DNA of 9,097 bases from an uncultured Armatimonadota bacterium (GCA_903881535.1 CAIRTT010000197.1:1-9097); one strand, 5' to 3'. Shown: positions 1 to 7,671, numbered from the stretch's first letter. Notes: generated from the letters alone by a model not told the origin. Made by a program: numbers and translations.

Positions 1-2459
1 TGCCATGGCGAACAGGTGCGGATGAGCGCAACTATGCGCATCTCGAAGAAATGCTGCAGTTCGTTGCTGACATCGCACCCGATGCAATGATTCTTCCGCG
101 CTTGATCTTTTCGCCACCAAGCGGGTGGGTTCGTCGTAACCCAGATGACATGGCGATTGGCGTGGATGGACCTACCGGGGATGTCTCTCTAGGATCGCAG
201 GCCTTCTGGGCTGGCGATGCAGAGGATGCACTCCGCGCGGCCATCGAGCGAATTGCTGCAGGACCTCACGCAAGCCGTGTGCTTGGCGTGTATCTTGAGC
301 ACGGTGAATGGATCTACGACCGGGTTGCCGGCTACGACCGCTCGCCAGTCAATACCAAAGCGTTCCGTCGCTGGCTGCGTGCAGAGTACCGGGGCAATGT
401 CGTTCAGCTTCGTGCTGCTTGGCATGATGGGAATGTCACGTTTGACAACGCCGATGTCCCAAGCTATCCGCCACCGACCAACTTCCCGGTTGGTGCAAAC
501 CAGTTCTTCGGAGCGCGCGAGCGCCGCTGGGTTGACTTCCACAAGTTCTCGTCCGCGATTGCAGCACAGGTCATCAACCGCCTGGGCCGCGTCGTCAAGG
601 AAACTTCTTGCGAAAAGCTGACCGTTGCCGTTTCGTATGGCTACACTTTCGAACTTCCACGAGGGCACAGCGGACATCTGGCACTCGCAGATGTTCTCGC
701 TTGTCCGTATGTGGACATGCTCACCGGACCATTCTCGTACACCGGGCGTGAAGCCGGCGGTAGCGCGCCATTCCCAAGCCCTGTGGATAGCATCGCGCTC
801 CATGGCAAGCTCTGGATTGCTGAGGATGACACGAAGACATATCTTGCATCCGATGAGTCACCAGATGCATACAATGTACGTCTGGATGACATTCGTCAGA
901 CACAAACCGTGCATGCACGTAACTTTGGCGCAGCACTCACCAAGGGCACGGGCATCTCTTGGATGGACCTGTGGGGAGAAGGCTGGCTGGATACCGAAGA
1001 GATTTGGGAAGCCTTGGCAGCAATGGTGGACTTTGCCTATGTACACCTTGATCGACATCTAAAGCGAACAGAGCCTGTCGCAACGCCTCCGGTGGCCGTT
1101 TTCGTTGATGAAGCATCCTGTATGAATGTACGCGATGAAGACCTTCTGAACACGCTTGTCGGCGGGCATCGGGATACCTTCGCACGCGCAGGTGTTGAAA
1201 TTGGTTACTATCTGCTGTCTGATCTGGCATCAGAAAAGTTCGCTCACCCAGTTAAACTTGCGATTCTCTTGAATGCGTTTACGGTTTCTGAATCAACACG
1301 CACGGCAATAAGGACCAAGCTGAACAACCATGGGACGACAGTCGTATGGATGATGGCACCTGGTTGCATCGATGGCCCAGTCAGCGAGCTCTCGGAGATC
1401 ATTGGTGTCCACCTGAAGCTTCAGCCATACGCCAGCAAGGCCGGCTCTATCTTCCTGAACAACTCCGGGACGCCTTTGCTTGAAGGAATCAATGGGATGA
1501 CCTTTGGAGATTCTGTACGGCGGCATCCGTTGATTGCAGCGGATGACTTCCGTGCACGGACACTTGCTGAGTTTCCAAATCGCAATCCATCCGTGGCGAT
1601 TCGAAAGCACCCAAGGCATCAAAGTGTGTTCATTGGCGAGCCTGTGCTTACACTGGGACTCCTCAGAAACCTCTGCCGTCTTGCCGGGATTCACCGGTAT
1701 CAGGCAGACGACGACGTGATGTGGGTGTCGGATAGCTGGCTATCGATTCACTCAGGTCCGGGTGGCGGCATCAAGGTTGTGCTACCAGTCGACACCGGAC
1801 TCTACGATGTCGTTTATGGTGAAGTCATTACCACCCGAGGTTACGGACGTGGATTCCCGATTCCTGAGAAGGGTACCCGTCTCCTTGTCATCGGAGGTCC
1901 TGATGTCCAGGCCGAATACGGTGCCGAGGTTAGCGGGACTGTTGATGGATTTGGAGATGACATCCTTCCAATATTCGAGCCGTTTGTGTTCGAAGCGGAT
2001 GATGTTCCAACGAAGGTAGACCCAGCTCCTGAAGAGGATTTGTTGGCAAAGGCTATCGCGATGATGCCTGATCACATGATGGAGACCAAGGCGGTGGACA
2101 TCGAGACTGACCCGAATACCGGTGAGCAGACTCGACGTCGCCGCCGACGCCGTCGCGGCGAAAGCACCGATAAGGAAATGGCAGACTCATTGGCTGAGAA
2201 TGCTTCAGCTCCTGCTGTCGAAACCAAGACGTTGCCTTCACTGGATGAGCTTCTACCGGAATCGACAGAAATAACCGGTGAGCTTCCTCCAGTTCCGGAT
2301 GAGCTTCAACCATTGGATGCGGTTGTATCCGTTGACGAAACACCGGCAAAGCGACGTCGCGCCGCTCCTCGGCGAACCAAGAAGGTCGTGGAAGAGTCAA
2401 CATCACAAGCTGAACCACAAGTACCAACAGTGGATAACGAGGCACCGGAAGGCGAGTAG
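1..2459 (+). CDS. GH42-like glycoside hydrolase (beta-galactosidase-type), 5'-truncated by the window, with an Arg-rich C-terminal tail
   Basis: The reading frame is open from the window edge (first full codon at base 3) to TAG at 2457-2459. The true start is therefore outside the window and any signal peptide cannot be judged. Residues are numbered from the Met codon at base 51. Residues 1-340 look like a TIM barrel of the GH42/clan GH-A type. LEHGEW holds the likely acid/base Glu86. LHGKLWIAEDDTKT holds the likely nucleophile Glu258, following the family-like stretch SGHLALADVLACPYVDML. Residues 345-545 resemble the alpha/beta 'trimerisation' domain of GH42 enzymes, and 550-650 look like a beta domain. 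Residues 655-802 appear disordered and acidic, with eight consecutive arginines (695-702) and a second basic cluster, KRRRAAPRRTKK. The substrate cannot be told from sequence. The enzyme class is fairly sure; the exact family is less so. Confidence 0.8.
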   Translation, partial: PWRTGADERNYAHLEEMLQFVADIAPDAMILPRLIFSPPSGWVRRNPDDMAIGVDGPTGDVSLGSQAFWAGDAEDALRAAIERIAAGPHASRVLGVYLEHGEWIYDRVAGYDRSPVNTKAFRRWLRAEYRGNVVQLRAAWHDGNVTFDNADVPSYPPPTNFPVGANQFFGARERRWVDFHKFSSAIAAQVINRLGRVVKETSCEKLTVAVSYGYTFELPRGHSGHLALADVLACPYVDMLTGPFSYTGREAGGSAPFPSPVDSIALHGKLWIAEDDTKTYLASDESPDAYNVRLDDIRQTQTVHARNFGAALTKGTGISWMDLWGEGWLDTEEIWEALAAMVDFAYVHLDRHLKRTEPVATPPVAVFVDEASCMNVRDEDLLNTLVGGHRDTFARAGVEIGYYLLSDLASEKFAHPVKLAILLNAFTVSESTRTAIRTKLNNHGTTVVWMMAPGCIDGPVSELSEIIGVHLKLQPYASKAGSIFLNNSGTPLLEGINGMTFGDSVRRHPLIAADDFRARTLAEFPNRNPSVAIRKHPRHQSVFIGEPVLTLGLLRNLCRLAGIHRYQADDDVMWVSDSWLSIHSGPGGGIKVVLPVDTGLYDVVYGEVITTRGYGRGFPIPEKGTRLLVIGGPDVQAEYGAEVSGTVDGFGDDILPIFEPFVFEADDVPTKVDPAPEEDLLAKAIAMMPDHMMETKAVDIETDPNTGEQTRRRRRRRRGESTDKEMADSLAENASAPAVETKTLPSLDELLPESTEITGELPPVPDELQPLDAVVSVDETPAKRRRAAPRRTKKVVEESTSQAEPQVPTVDNEAPEGE

Positions 2460-2476
2460 CCTGACGGTATAAAATC

Positions 2477-2514
2477 AAACCTCCCCAGTTAGAAACTAAC
2501 TGGGGAGGTTTTTT
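2477..2514. terminator. Strong intrinsic terminator, probably bidirectional
   Basis: A perfect inverted repeat of about 16 bp (2477-2492 paired with 2496-2511) closes a three-base AAA loop. The stem is GC-rich in the middle (CCTCCCCAG / CTGGGGAGG). It is followed on the + strand by a run of six T, with one C before further T. It begins 17 bases after the hydrolase stop codon. Read on the - strand, the stem is followed by TTTGATTTT, so it can also end the convergent ispA operon, whose last stop lies about 65 bases away. The bidirectional role is inferred. Confidence 0.9.
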
Positions 2515-2578
2515 CTTGACTAAACCGATATGACTTCTGCGGAAGTAACGCTTCCCAGTCGTTCATTCTTGCAAGGTC

Positions 2579-3457
2579 CTAATGTGATCGCGTTAGGAGG
2601 TAATCTGCCAGCTCATTCAACCTAGATGCCTTTTCTCCATAGGGGGAGAGAGCAGCCTTTGCATCCGCTGTCAGAGATACAGCCATTTGGCGTGCGCCAT
2701 CAAGACCGAAAATCTTAGGGTATGTTGCCTTATCCAAACCCAAATCTGAGCCTGCAGGTTTACCAAGCGTGGCGGTGTCTCCCGTCACATCCAAAATGTC
2801 ATCCACTATCTGGAAAGCAAGCCCAATGCAATGAGCATAGCGGGATAGACGCTCTTTGTCATCTAGGCTAGCTCCTGCAAAGGTCAGTCCAATACCGACG
2901 CTTGCTTCAAGAAGCGCTCCGGTCTTTCGTACATGAATATGTTGAAGCTGGTCCGCGGAGAGTGGTTTGCCCTCGTAGGCGATGTCATCCATTTGCCCGC
3001 CCACCATGCCTGCCGGCCCGCAAGCGGAAGCAAGCAACCTGACTGAATCAATCCGCTGCTCTGCAGTGCCGAGGTGAGGCTGACAGAGTACATCGAATGC
3101 CATCGCCAGCAATGCATCCCCAGCCAGTATTGCCGTCGACTCGCTGAACTTTACATGCACGGTCGGCTGACCACGCCGAAGATCATCGTTGTCAAGCGCT
3201 GGCAGATCATCATGAATAAGACTGAAGGTGTGAACCATCTCAATCGCCGCCGCAGCGGTGTAAATGGAATCTGATGCTGGTGCGATGAGTGAGTATGCTT
3301 CAACACAAAGATAGGGCCGAATACGCTTACCGCCGGCAAGAAGCGCATGTCGCATCGCAGCAGAAAGCTCAACAGGTTCAAGGGTTGCTGGAATCAGCGT
3401 GTCAAAGAGTGCCTCAACCCGGGAAGCGGTGTCGATTAGCGCATCCGCGAGGTTCAT
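2579..3457 (-). CDS. ispA: Short-chain polyprenyl diphosphate synthase (farnesyl diphosphate synthase type)
   Basis: This 292-residue protein condenses isopentenyl diphosphate with allylic diphosphates in the cytoplasm, supplying precursors for quinones, carotenoids or longer prenyl chains. Visible family motifs are GGKRIRP (42-48), the first Asp-rich motif in HDDLPALDNDDLRRG (Asp83, Asp84, Asp89), GGQMDD (153-158), RKTGALLEAS (177-186) and the second Asp-rich motif DDILD (219-223). The two-residue insertion in the first motif, with aromatic Phe78 five residues before it, is the pattern of bacterial type II farnesyl synthases, so C15 is the most likely product. A C20 product cannot be excluded. 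The ATG overlaps the folD stop as ATGA and has no clear Shine-Dalgarno sequence, which suggests translational coupling. It is the last gene of the operon. No xseA or xseB precedes it. Confidence 0.93.
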   Translation of the reverse strand: MNLADALIDTASRVEALFDTLIPATLEPVELSAAMRHALLAGGKRIRPYLCVEAYSLIAPASDSIYTAAAAIEMVHTFSLIHDDLPALDNDDLRRGQPTVHVKFSESTAILAGDALLAMAFDVLCQPHLGTAEQRIDSVRLLASACGPAGMVGGQMDDIAYEGKPLSADQLQHIHVRKTGALLEASVGIGLTFAGASLDDKERLSRYAHCIGLAFQIVDDILDVTGDTATLGKPAGSDLGLDKATYPKIFGLDGARQMAVSLTADAKAALSPYGEKASRLNELADYLLTRSH

Positions 3458-4320
3458 TCGGCTGGATTCAGGCGCTCAGCCGCTTTGACGGTATTTTCAA
3501 GCAGCGTAGCGATAGTCATCGGGCCAACGCCACCAGGGACGGGTGTTATAGCGCTTGCGACGGCGGCGCAGCTCGCGTAGTGACAGTCTCCAACATCGGA
3601 TGAACGACCCTCCACACGGTTATAGCCCGCATCGAGGACAACACAACCCGGTTTCAACATGTCGCCGGTGATCATCTCTGGCTTGCCAACGGCGGCAACC
3701 AAAATATCGGCTTGGCGCGTAAAGTCAGCCAAATTCTGCGTCTTCGAATGGCAAATGGTCACGGTCGCATCGCGGTTGAGGAGCAGCAGAGCCATCGGTT
3801 TACCAAGAATGACCGATCGCCCAATCACGACGGCATGCTTTCCCGCAATATCGATGTTATAGCGGTCGAGGAGCGTAATCATTCCTTGCGGTGTACATGC
3901 GACAAATGGCGCATCCCCTTTGACCAGCTCGCCAAGGCTCGCTCGCCCAATACCATCTGCATCTTTGTCAGGGGACACTGCTGCGAGGATGGCGTGCTCA
4001 TCGATGCCTTTTGGCAGGGGATGTTGCACAAGGATGCCGTGAATGTTCGGATTGTCATTGAGATTCGTGACGCAGGTGAGAATGTCTTCTGTTGTGGCAG
4101 CACTGTCAAAAATGTGGACTTCAGAGTGGATACCAGCTGCGGCGCATGCCTTACGCTTCATTGCAACGTACGTGACACTCGCAGGGTTGTCACCAGCGAG
4201 AACTGCGGCTAGACCCGTCGTAATGCCGGTCCGCTCCTTCAGAGCAGCCACACGGGAGGCAACTTCGAGGCGGATGGCCTTGGCTGTTTTCGTTCCATCC
4301 AATATTGTCACATCAGTCAT
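3454..4320 (-). CDS. folD: Bifunctional methylenetetrahydrofolate dehydrogenase / methenyltetrahydrofolate cyclohydrolase
   Basis: FolD interconverts 5,10-methylene-, 5,10-methenyl- and 10-formyl-tetrahydrofolate with NADP(H), feeding purine and formyl-Met-tRNA synthesis. The product is 288 residues, normal for the family. Visible motifs are YVAMKRKAC with the catalytic pair Tyr51 and Lys55, GILVQHPLP (95-103, commonly QLPLP), KDADG (119-123) with the conserved Asp122, CTPQGMITLL, the Rossmann segment VVIGRSVILGKPMALLLL (164-181) and the C-terminal PVPGGVGPMTIATLLENT. I chose the ATG at 4320, which has AGGA and GGAGG upstream. A GTG at 4347 would add nine residues not expected in the family. 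The start overlaps the nusB stop by eight bases and the stop overlaps the ispA start by four, so translation is probably coupled. Confidence 0.95.
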   Translation of the reverse strand: MTDVTILDGTKTAKAIRLEVASRVAALKERTGITTGLAAVLAGDNPASVTYVAMKRKACAAAGIHSEVHIFDSAATTEDILTCVTNLNDNPNIHGILVQHPLPKGIDEHAILAAVSPDKDADGIGRASLGELVKGDAPFVACTPQGMITLLDRYNIDIAGKHAVVIGRSVILGKPMALLLLNRDATVTICHSKTQNLADFTRQADILVAAVGKPEMITGDMLKPGCVVLDAGYNRVEGRSSDVGDCHYASCAAVASAITPVPGGVGPMTIATLLENTVKAAERLNPAE

Positions 4321-4804
4321 TGCTGTCCTGTCCTCCAACGGCCACACTACTTTCTGTCAATACTGCGGGTGATTCAGCTCCGCGCTTATGACCGAAAACA
4401 CTACCAAGAACACCGTGGATGAACTTCGTTGCTTCTTCAGCAGAATACTTTCGGGCAAGCTCCATTGCTTCGACGACAATGGTTGCTTGGGATGCATCTG
4501 AAATGTCACTTCGCACTTCGGTGATCGCCATACGAATGATGTTTCTGTCGACAACCGTCAGCTCACGGGCTTTGTAGCCGCTTGCATGCCGGGTGATCGT
4601 CGCATCGAGGTCAAGCTTATTCGCAAGAACATCCCGGACGACGGACTGTACAAAGTCTGCTGCGGATTCATCCAGTTTATGCGCTGCAATGGTTTCAAGC
4701 AGCGCTTCATCCACCACCGGACGACCAACCTCCATCGTGTAGAGAATGCGGAGGATTGTTTCACGGGCAACCCGACGGGATGTCGGGACTTGTGCTTCAG
4801 ACAT
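4313..4804 (-). CDS. nusB: Transcription antitermination factor NusB
   Basis: NusB is an all-helical RNA-binding protein that with NusE (ribosomal S10) binds boxA and prevents early termination in rRNA operons. The 163-residue product has the family landmarks: SRRVARETILRILYTME near the N-terminus (9-25), VDRNIIRMAITEV (85-97), VVEAMELARKYS (110-121) and KFIHGVLGSV (127-136). After residue 137 comes a tail of about 25 residues, HKRGAESPAVL and onward, that looks disordered and is not part of the usual core. The start is 24 bases after the pth stop. I see no good Shine-Dalgarno sequence. Its last eight bases overlap folD. The nusB-folD-ispA order is a familiar bacterial arrangement. Confidence 0.92.
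   Translation of the reverse strand: MSEAQVPTSRRVARETILRILYTMEVGRPVVDEALLETIAAHKLDESAADFVQSVVRDVLANKLDLDATITRHASGYKARELTVVDRNIIRMAITEVRSDISDASQATIVVEAMELARKYSAEEATKFIHGVLGSVFGHKRGAESPAVLTESSVAVGGQDSND
4326..4336 (-). promoter_or_regulatory. Ribosome binding site fixing the folD start
   Basis: Read on the - strand this is GGAGGACAGGA, giving two Shine-Dalgarno-like elements: AGGA five bases and GGAGG eleven bases before the ATG at 4320. It lies inside the last codons of nusB. It supports the ATG at 4320 over the upstream in-frame GTG at 4347. Confidence 0.6.
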
Positions 4805-4828
4805 TCTGTTATTCTATCGGAACAGGGC

Positions 4829-5422
4829 TCATTCCCCTGCTTCAGGGAGAACAGAAAGTCCGTTAAACTTGGCCATCGTGGCTGTCAAGTCGCCAGCCAG
4901 CCAGTGTTCTATCGCATCACAAGCCATGTCCGCGGTCGCGGCCATGATTACTTGCTCATCGGTGCTCAAGGTTCCGAGAACCCAATCAATCTGGTCTATG
5001 CCAGCTGTTGGTTTTCCAATGCCGATGCGCATCCGGGGGTATTCTTTGGTTCCGAGGTGCTCCTCGATGGACTTCAGCCCATTTTGTCCGCCCGCTGCTC
5101 CGCCTGGGCGGATACGCACTTTGCCCGGCGGGACATGGATGTCATCACAGATGACCAAAATGTCCGAAATGTTGACCTCGAAAGCCGCTCGTACCGCGTT
5201 TACCGCGACACCGGAGAGGTTCATAAACGTTAGCGGATACACAATCAGCACCTCTTCACCATTTAATGTCATCGTTTCGATGATACTACGGTGCCGATTA
5301 ACGAGGAATTTTGCCTTAGCTTTGTGGCGTTTTGCCAAGTTGCTGAGAACCATCCAGCCGGCGTTATGGCGGGTTGCCTTGTATTTGGGTCCTGGATTTC
5401 CAAGCCCGACGATTACCTTCAC
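4829..5422 (-). CDS. pth: Peptidyl-tRNA hydrolase
   Basis: Pth cleaves the ester bond of peptidyl-tRNA released from stalled ribosomes and so recycles tRNA. The 197-residue length is typical. The sequence opens with VGLGNPGPKY and TRHNAGW, with Asn9 and catalytic His19. It continues with PLTFMNLSG (Asn68), CDDIHVPPGKVRIR (catalytic Asp93), GGAAGGQNGLKSI (Asn114) and PRMRIGIGKP. All these match the E. coli catalytic and binding residues. One oddity is Gln113 where the motif is usually GGHNG with His. The start is GTG at 5422, nine bases after the prs stop, chosen because the family begins with MK[VL]IVGLGNPG. No strong ribosome binding site is visible, so reinitiation after prs is likely. The glmU-prs-pth neighbourhood is common in bacteria. 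Confidence 0.96.
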   Translation of the reverse strand: MKVIVGLGNPGPKYKATRHNAGWMVLSNLAKRHKAKAKFLVNRHRSIIETMTLNGEEVLIVYPLTFMNLSGVAVNAVRAAFEVNISDILVICDDIHVPPGKVRIRPGGAAGGQNGLKSIEEHLGTKEYPRMRIGIGKPTAGIDQIDWVLGTLSTDEQVIMAATADMACDAIEHWLAGDLTATMAKFNGLSVLPEAGE

Positions 5423-5431
5423 GGAGCTTGC

Positions 5432-6394
5432 TTACCAGTTGCGGTCAAACAACGCGCTGACGGAATCTCCCGTATGGATACGCTGAATCGCATCGCCGAG
5501 GAGAGGGGCAACAGAAAGTACATTGATGTTCGGAGCCCATGGGTGGTCATGCCATTGTGCGGGGATGGTGTTGGTAACAATCACACGTTTGATTGCCGAT
5601 GCTGCAAAGCGATCAATAGCACCTGGGGAAAACACTGCATGGGTGCAGCAAGCGACAACACTCTTGGCACCACGTGCCATTAAGCCATCGGCGCCGTGAC
5701 AAATCGAACCACCCGTGTCAATCATGTCATCGATGAGGATACAGTCCTTGCCACGAACATCCCCGATAATCTCAACAACTTCAACCTTGTTCGGTTCTGG
5801 ACGGCGTTTCGCAATCGTAGCGAGTCGCGCACCCAGCATTTCCGCAAGACTCAGGGCGCGGCGAACGCCACCTTCATCCGGGGAAACAACACACGCCGAT
5901 GCGCCAGCGAGGCCTTCTGCCATTAAGTGACGACCGAGAATCGGACCTGCATAGAGGTGGTCTACTGGAAGTTTGAAGAAACCTTGAATCTGTTGTGCGT
6001 GCAGGTCAAGGCAGACGACGCGGCTAGCACCAGATTCCGTCAGCAAATCGGCGACGAGTCGCGCCGTTACAGGCTCGCGGGGCTTTATCTTCTTATCCTG
6101 ACGGGCATAGCCGTAGTAGGGGAGGACACAGGTGATACGCGCTGCACTTGCACGCCGGAAGGCATCGATTAGAATCAACAGCTCCATCAGGGAGTCGTTC
6201 ACCGGTGCACATGTGGGTTGGATGATGAAGATGTCATTCCCACGGGCACTCTCTTCAATCTGTACTCGGATTTCGCCATCAGAGAAGCGTGTCGACATGA
6301 GATTCCCAAGCGGAACACCAATGTGTTGTGCAATCTCACTGGCCAGCTGTGGGTTGCTTGTGCCACTGAAGAGTCTTAATTCGGATGATGTCAT
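5432..6394 (-). CDS. prs: Ribose-phosphate pyrophosphokinase (PRPP synthetase, class I)
   Basis: Prs transfers pyrophosphate from ATP to ribose 5-phosphate to make PRPP, the precursor of purines, pyrimidines, NAD, histidine and tryptophan. The 320-residue product matches the family length. Motifs seen are RFSDGEIRVQI (36-46), LPYYGYARQDKK (91-102, the ATP-side flexible segment), CLDLHAQQIQGFF (128-140) with metal-binding His132, SPDEGGVRRA (171-180), KRRPEPN (197-203) and the PRPP-binding loop IDDMIDTGGS (221-230). The sequence is intact with no missing key residues. The ATG is six bases after the glmU stop and nine before the pth GTG, within one operon. Coupling with glmU places two nucleotide-sugar and nucleotide precursor steps under the same promoter. 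Confidence 0.97.
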   Translation of the reverse strand: MTSSELRLFSGTSNPQLASEIAQHIGVPLGNLMSTRFSDGEIRVQIEESARGNDIFIIQPTCAPVNDSLMELLILIDAFRRASAARITCVLPYYGYARQDKKIKPREPVTARLVADLLTESGASRVVCLDLHAQQIQGFFKLPVDHLYAGPILGRHLMAEGLAGASACVVSPDEGGVRRALSLAEMLGARLATIAKRRPEPNKVEVVEIIGDVRGKDCILIDDMIDTGGSICHGADGLMARGAKSVVACCTHAVFSPGAIDRFAASAIKRVIVTNTIPAQWHDHPWAPNINVLSVAPLLGDAIQRIHTGDSVSALFDRNW

Positions 6395-6400
6395 CGGTGT

Positions 6401-7648
6401 TTATCCGTTGGAATTTCCCTGTGGGTCGGTTTGCAGTGCTGCTCGCCGACGCTTTGCCCAGTTTTCGATGGTCGATTGCCGTGCCCGTCCAATGCCAAGC
6501 GCATCGCTCGGAACAGCCCCCGTGATTGTACTACCCGCGGCAGTCCATGCTCCGGTACCGATGGCGACGGGTGCAACCAAGGTTGATGCACTGCCAATAA
6601 ACGCATTTGCACCAATCGTCGTGCGGTGCTTACGATAGCCATCGTAGTTGCAGGTAATCGTCCCGGCGCCGATATTGGTTCCTGCCCCGATGGTCGCATC
6701 CCCGAGGTAACTCAGATGACCAGCCGATGATCCCGCCCCCACATACGTATTTTTTAGTTCAACAAAGTTACCGATGCGGGCTTTGTCTTCTAGCGTGCTG
6801 CCTGGACGGATATGCGCGAACGGACCGACTTTGACATCGGAGTGGATTGTGCTATCCCGAACCACAACGTATGGACCGATTGCACAGTTTTCACCGACTT
6901 CGGTCGCTCCGAGAAGATGTGTACCGGGATGCAGAGTTGTGCCAGACCCGATGGTCACGCCTACATCTACATAGGTTTGGTATGGATCGACAATATGAAC
7001 GCCAAGTTCAACCAGTGATTCGAGGAGGCGGAGGCGCAGCTCGGTACTTATCTCCATGCGTTCACGGGCGTTGTCAAGCTGTAGCTCATCGCCATCCCAG
7101 CTATTAACATCAACAACTTGAAGCTTATTTGCGCCATCCGCGATGGTAGACAGCTCAGCAATCGTGTCGACCGGATAATCCACAGCCTTGACTGCATTGT
7201 GAGCATCAAGCGCTGGAACATAGAGCGCAACAACGGTTGGTTCCGTTGATGTGTCCATCCACAGCGATTTTGAGATCGCCGTGTCATGTTCTTCGAGCGA
7301 CTCAAGGGTGCTCTCAACACCTAGAGGGATACGGGCATCGTAGAAGAGAAGCCATTCGTTCTCTGTATCAGCGAGGTCAAGATCAAGGAGAAACTCATCG
7401 AGCGTACCGACAACGACGGTGACAGGTTCATCTGTGAGGACGTTAGCAATACTGTCCCCGAGATCTGCGCTGGCCACTAGAAGCGTTATGGAATCGACAC
7501 GTTCTGAGATCGCGTGCACGATATGAGAAACGATGGTTCGTCCACATACATCATCCAGTAGTGGATGCAAAGACGGTGGATAAGCATTGTCAATAGGGGA
7601 ACAGGCGACGATGACTGCGCTGGTCTGAAGTGTATTGATCCGGTTCAT
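6401..7648 (-). CDS. glmU: GlmU homologue: intact glucosamine-1-phosphate acetyltransferase domain, degenerate uridylyltransferase domain
   Basis: Normal GlmU acetylates glucosamine-1-P and then uridylylates it to UDP-GlcNAc. This product is 415 residues against about 455 usually. The C-terminal left-handed beta-helix (from about 225) looks fully active: HIRPG with Arg281, NFVELK with Lys299, AGHLSYLGD with His311 and Tyr314, NIGAGTITCNYDG, and TLVAPVAIG. The N-terminal domain is recognisably homologous (SLHPLLDDVCGRTIVSHIV matches the usual PKVLHP region) but is stripped. LAAGxGTRM is replaced by VACSPIDNAYP, the PKVLHP Lys is Ser, and QLGTGHA and GYGRI are absent. About 40 residues of the sugar-binding segment are missing, and the Asn metal ligand of NNRxQL is gone. 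The frame is continuous with no sign of a frameshift. The start is ATG 7648, with GGAGAG five bases upstream; TTG 7663 is possible but unlikely. Confidence 0.88.
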   Translation of the reverse strand: MNRINTLQTSAVIVACSPIDNAYPPSLHPLLDDVCGRTIVSHIVHAISERVDSITLLVASADLGDSIANVLTDEPVTVVVGTLDEFLLDLDLADTENEWLLFYDARIPLGVESTLESLEEHDTAISKSLWMDTSTEPTVVALYVPALDAHNAVKAVDYPVDTIAELSTIADGANKLQVVDVNSWDGDELQLDNARERMEISTELRLRLLESLVELGVHIVDPYQTYVDVGVTIGSGTTLHPGTHLLGATEVGENCAIGPYVVVRDSTIHSDVKVGPFAHIRPGSTLEDKARIGNFVELKNTYVGAGSSAGHLSYLGDATIGAGTNIGAGTITCNYDGYRKHRTTIGANAFIGSASTLVAPVAIGTGAWTAAGSTITGAVPSDALGIGRARQSTIENWAKRRRAALQTDPQGNSNG

Positions 7649-7653
7649 TTTGG

Positions 7654-7659
7654 CTCTCC
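7654..7659 (-). promoter_or_regulatory. Ribosome binding site of glmU
   Basis: On the - strand this reads GGAGAG, five bases before the ATG at 7648. It is the clearest Shine-Dalgarno match in the operon, at its first gene, and it decides the start against the in-frame TTG at 7663. Confidence 0.6.
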
Positions 7660-7671
7660 GCAACCCGGGGG

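Noticed and set aside
189..803. A 204-codon open frame on the - strand inside the hydrolase gene
   Set aside because: It lies fully opposite a recognisable glycoside hydrolase domain, its translation shows no family features and it has no convincing ribosome binding site. It is a shadow of the coding frame.
2541..2555. A small hairpin GGAAG-TAACG-CTTCC between ispA and the terminator
   Set aside because: It has only five pairs and no T-run on either strand. The strong hairpin at 2477-2514 suffices for termination.
4321..4347. A GTG start adding nine residues to FolD
   Set aside because: It has no ribosome binding site, and the ATG at 4320 has Shine-Dalgarno-like sequences and matches the usual family N-terminus.
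4746..5486. A 246-codon open frame on the + strand
   Set aside because: It lies opposite pth and parts of nusB and prs, all with clear motifs; the translation is not protein-like.
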